This document shows, piece by piece, positions 61,938 to 64,000 of a stretch of 64,000 bases of DNA. Position 1 is the first letter of the stretch, and each line of letters begins with the position of its first letter. The notes below the pieces were generated by a model. That model was not told the origin of the DNA. It searched no databases and worked only from the letters and a program-made list of their open reading frames with translations. The stretch is from positions 1 through 64,000 of the forward strand of contig RFGF01000041.1 of assembly GCA_003695915.1 (NCBI GenBank), given 5' to 3'. The DNA is from Nitrospirota bacterium (GTDB taxonomy: Bacteria > Nitrospirota > Nitrospiria > Nitrospirales > UBA8639). The translations under genes were made by a program, and so were the position numbers.

Positions 61938-62996
61938 ATGGCAAAGCGGATTCGTGTTCTCGTGGTGGATGATTCGGCGCTCATGCGCCAAGTGCTGACG
62001 CACCTGCTCTCGCACGATCACGAGATCGAAGTCGTCGGCTCAGCCTCGGATCCCTACAGCGCACGCGACAAGATCAAAGAGCTGAATCCCGATGTGCTCA
62101 CCTTGGATGTGGAAATGCCCAAAATGGACGGGCTCACGTTTTTGGAAAAACTGATGCGGGCTCGCCCCATGCCGGTCGTCATGGTGAGCTCCTTGACGGA
62201 AGCCGGCTGTCAGACGACCTTGCGGGCGTTGGAGTTGGGAGCTGTCGACTTTTGCACCAAACCCAAGGTGGATGTCCGATATGGAATGGAAGCACAAGCG
62301 GATCAGCTCATTCGAAAAATCAAAGCTGCGGCCTTAGCCAACCTTCCTCGACGTTCCCGGTCAGTCGCTTCTCCTGCTCGGCCTGCGGTGTTAAGCGGTG
62401 CGATGATCAAAACCACGGATATCGTGATCGCCATCGGGGCGTCGACAGGAGGCACGGAAGCCTTGAAAGAGGTGCTGGAAGTGCTCCCTTCCAACGTTCC
62501 GCCGATCATCGTTACCCAACACATGCCGGAAAAATTCACGCGAACGTTCGCAGATCGGTTGAACCAGCTGTGCCGTATCGTGGTAAAGGAAGCGCAAGAA
62601 GGGGACAGTGTGATCGCCGGACAGGCGTTGATCGCGCCGGGCAATTATCACATGGAACTGCGCCGGAATGGAGCCCGGTATTATGTGACATTGACACAAG
62701 AGCCCCCCGTCAATCGGCATCGGCCGTCGGTGGACGTGATGTTTCATTCGGTCGCGAAATACGCCGGGGCCAACAGCGTGGGGATCATCTTGACGGGCAT
62801 GGGGAATGATGGCGCTGCCGGGATGCTGGCCATGAAGCAAGCGGGGGCCTACACGTTGGCACAGGACGAAGCCTCATGTGTGGTCTTCGGAATGCCGAAA
62901 GAGGCGATCAAGGCCGGAGGGGTCGATAAAATCGTGCCCCTGGCGGATCTCCCGTCGATCCTGCTTGCGCATGTGCGCAGCCATAACGGGTCTTGA
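61938..62996 (+). CDS. cheB: Chemotaxis response regulator methylesterase CheB
   Basis: A 352-residue CheB. The receiver has phospho-acceptor D57 ([12 protein letters not shown]) and TKPK. The methylesterase domain shows the serine in [10 protein letters not shown], the histidine in [10 protein letters not shown] and the aspartate in [11 protein letters not shown]; a linker of about 35 basic residues separates the domains. It removes methyl groups added by CheR and can deamidate glutamines. ATG 61938 is selected because AGAGGAGG lies five bases upstream; a GTG at 61917 is weaker. Confidence 0.95.
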   Translation: MAKRIRVLVVDDSALMRQVLTHLLSHDHEIEVVGSASDPYSARDKIKELNPDVLTLDVEMPKMDGLTFLEKLMRARPMPVVMVSSLTEAGCQTTLRALELGAVDFCTKPKVDVRYGMEAQADQLIRKIKAAALANLPRRSRSVASPARPAVLSGAMIKTTDIVIAIGASTGGTEALKEVLEVLPSNVPPIIVTQHMPEKFTRTFADRLNQLCRIVVKEAQEGDSVIAGQALIAPGNYHMELRRNGARYYVTLTQEPPVNRHRPSVDVMFHSVAKYAGANSVGIILTGMGNDGAAGMLAMKQAGAYTLAQDEASCVVFGMPKEAIKAGGVDKIVPLADLPSILLAHVRSHNGS

Positions 62997-63032
62997 TGTC
63001 GGATGTGATGTCTGAGATGTGAGCGCGCGGCG

Positions 63033-63860
63033 ATGCCGACTCTGACAGCCAAACGAGATTATTCCATCGTTCGATCACTGGTGCGGGAACGCGCTGCGAT
63101 CGTCTTGGAGCCAGGGAAGGATTATTTGATCGAGTCGCGCTTGGATAGCGTCGTGCGCGAGTTGGGCTTATCCTCGATCGATGATTTGTTGTCTCGATTG
63201 CGTGGCACACGATACAGCGTGCTGCACGAAAAAGTGGTCGAAGTCATGACGACCAATGAAACGAGTTTTTTCCGAGACCGCATCCCGTTCGAGATCTTTG
63301 CCAACGTATTATTGCCCGACGTCCTGGCCCGGCGCGATCGCGACCGTGTGCTGAGCCTGTGGTGCGGGGCCTGTTCGAGCGGCCAAGAACCGTACACGAT
63401 CGCCATACTCTTGCGCGAGCGATTCCCTGAACTTCGGCACTGGCGCATCCGATTTTTTGCCACCGATATTTCGCCCTCCATGATCGCGCGATGCCGTCAA
63501 GGGTGCTATAGCGAGATGGAAGTCAGACGGGGCATGCCCGAAACCCTGTTGACCAAATACTTTCGGAGATGTGGAACGCAATGGGAAGTCGTCGACGAGC
63601 TCAAGATGATGGTGACGTTTCAGACGATGAACCTGATCGGGACCTGGCTTTCGTTTCCGCGGTTGGATTTCGTGTTTTTGCGGAATGTTTTGATCTATTT
63701 CGACCTGGAGACGAAGAAGATGATTTTACGAAAAGTCCGCAGTCAACTGGCGCCCGACGGCTATTTGATTCTCGGAGGGACGGAAACCATCGGGAATCTG
63801 GATGACGGGTTTGAGCGCCTAGATTATCGCGGGATTTCGTGTTATCGCGTGCGAACATGA
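63033..63860 (+). CDS. cheR: Chemotaxis protein methyltransferase CheR (second copy)
   Basis: A 275-residue CheR family enzyme distinct from the first copy. It has the N-terminal helical domain (LVRERAAIVLEPGKDYLIESRL), MTTNETSFFRD, the more classical SAM loop LWCGACSSGQEPYTIAIL, FATDISPSMI, VFLRNVLIYFD and GYLILGGTETI. Pairwise similarity to the copy at 60376 is clear in these motifs but low elsewhere, so the two are diverged paralogues or have separate origins rather than a recent duplication. It follows cheB by 37 bases. Confidence 0.92.
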   Translation: MPTLTAKRDYSIVRSLVRERAAIVLEPGKDYLIESRLDSVVRELGLSSIDDLLSRLRGTRYSVLHEKVVEVMTTNETSFFRDRIPFEIFANVLLPDVLARRDRDRVLSLWCGACSSGQEPYTIAILLRERFPELRHWRIRFFATDISPSMIARCRQGCYSEMEVRRGMPETLLTKYFRRCGTQWEVVDELKMMVTFQTMNLIGTWLSFPRLDFVFLRNVLIYFDLETKKMILRKVRSQLAPDGYLILGGTETIGNLDDGFERLDYRGISCYRVRT

Positions 63861-63899
63861 TCGGCATGAATGCGACACGATGCAAGAGGATGATGGGCC

Positions 63900-64000
63900 A
63901 TGACTGATTCGTTCGAAGAGGACACCGAGGCGATGGGACGGGCACTTCAACGGCGGGCCAGTACCCGGGTCCGGGTGATGGTGGAAGCGGAATTAAAAGC
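63900..64000 (+). CDS. Probable PilZ-domain protein, N-terminal part (runs off window)
   Basis: Only 33 codons are visible. The frame begins ATG-ACT-GAT and, after an acidic stretch, reads RRASTRVRVMVEAEL, which resembles the RxxxR start of PilZ c-di-GMP-binding domains. AGAGGATG lies upstream. It would be the next gene of the chemotaxis operon, 40 bases after the second cheR. The assignment is tentative because the rest of the domain is beyond the window. Confidence 0.45.
   Translation, partial: MTDSFEEDTEAMGRALQRRASTRVRVMVEAELK

Overview
The window reads as chromosomal DNA of a motile, oxygen-using, Gram-negative (LptD-bearing) bacterium. Gene content and GC-rich, uniform coding style fit a Nitrospirota (Nitrospira-like) genome. 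That assignment is an inference from gene order and protein style; no rRNA or other marker is present to confirm it.

Layout. (1) 1-7407: late cobalamin operon, all on + with short overlaps: end of cobyrinate a,c-diamide synthase, bluB, PduO-type adenosyltransferase, cobU, cobT, cobS, a small CWC cysteine-rich protein, cbiB, cobD, cbiZ. It covers ring adenosylation, lower-ligand synthesis, nucleotide-loop assembly and cobinamide salvage. (2) 7587-10983: a mixed stretch with a small exported protein, a Rieske protein (-), an HNH protein, a DsrE-like protein (-) and a lower-GC Asp-box lipoprotein. (3) 11274-13677: a promoter and moaCDEA for molybdopterin synthesis. (4) 13963-18471: accD-folC-lptD. 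(5) 19235-24805: two NtrC-type sigma-54 activators on either side of a secreted TPR-type protein. (6) 24832-47108: a nearly continuous flagellar locus, flgBC-fliEFGHIJ-motE-like-fliK-flgDE, then fliLMNOPQR-flhBAFG-fliA. It is interrupted only by a minus-strand CheY-like regulator and an intergenic region with a sigma-54-like promoter. (7) 47292-52120: a signalling block with a receiver-PP2C phosphatase, a frameshifted STAS protein, a receiver-HATPase, a soluble PAS histidine kinase and a second STAS protein. Its parts match an RsbU/RsbV/RsbW-type partner switch placed directly after the flagellar sigma factor. (8) 52207-64000: chemotaxis operon with an MCP-like protein carrying a CheZ-like motif, cheY, cheA, cheW, a large receptor, a c-type haem DUF3365 protein, cheR, cheD, cheB, a second cheR and the start of a PilZ-like gene.

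How it works together. The sigma-54 activators probably drive flagellar operons, including the one starting at fliL. FlhF/FlhG set flagellar number and position. FliA serves late genes, and the adjacent partner-switch module may tune a sigma or anti-sigma step. The che genes control the FliM/FliN switch. The most interesting candidates are the MCP-like protein with a CheZ-style D-x3-Q motif and a C-terminal VTLF tail shared with CheD, the partner switch beside fliA (with its frameshifted STAS gene), and the stand-alone haem protein inside the chemotaxis operon. I saw no tRNA, rRNA, insertion sequence, CRISPR array or replication origin.
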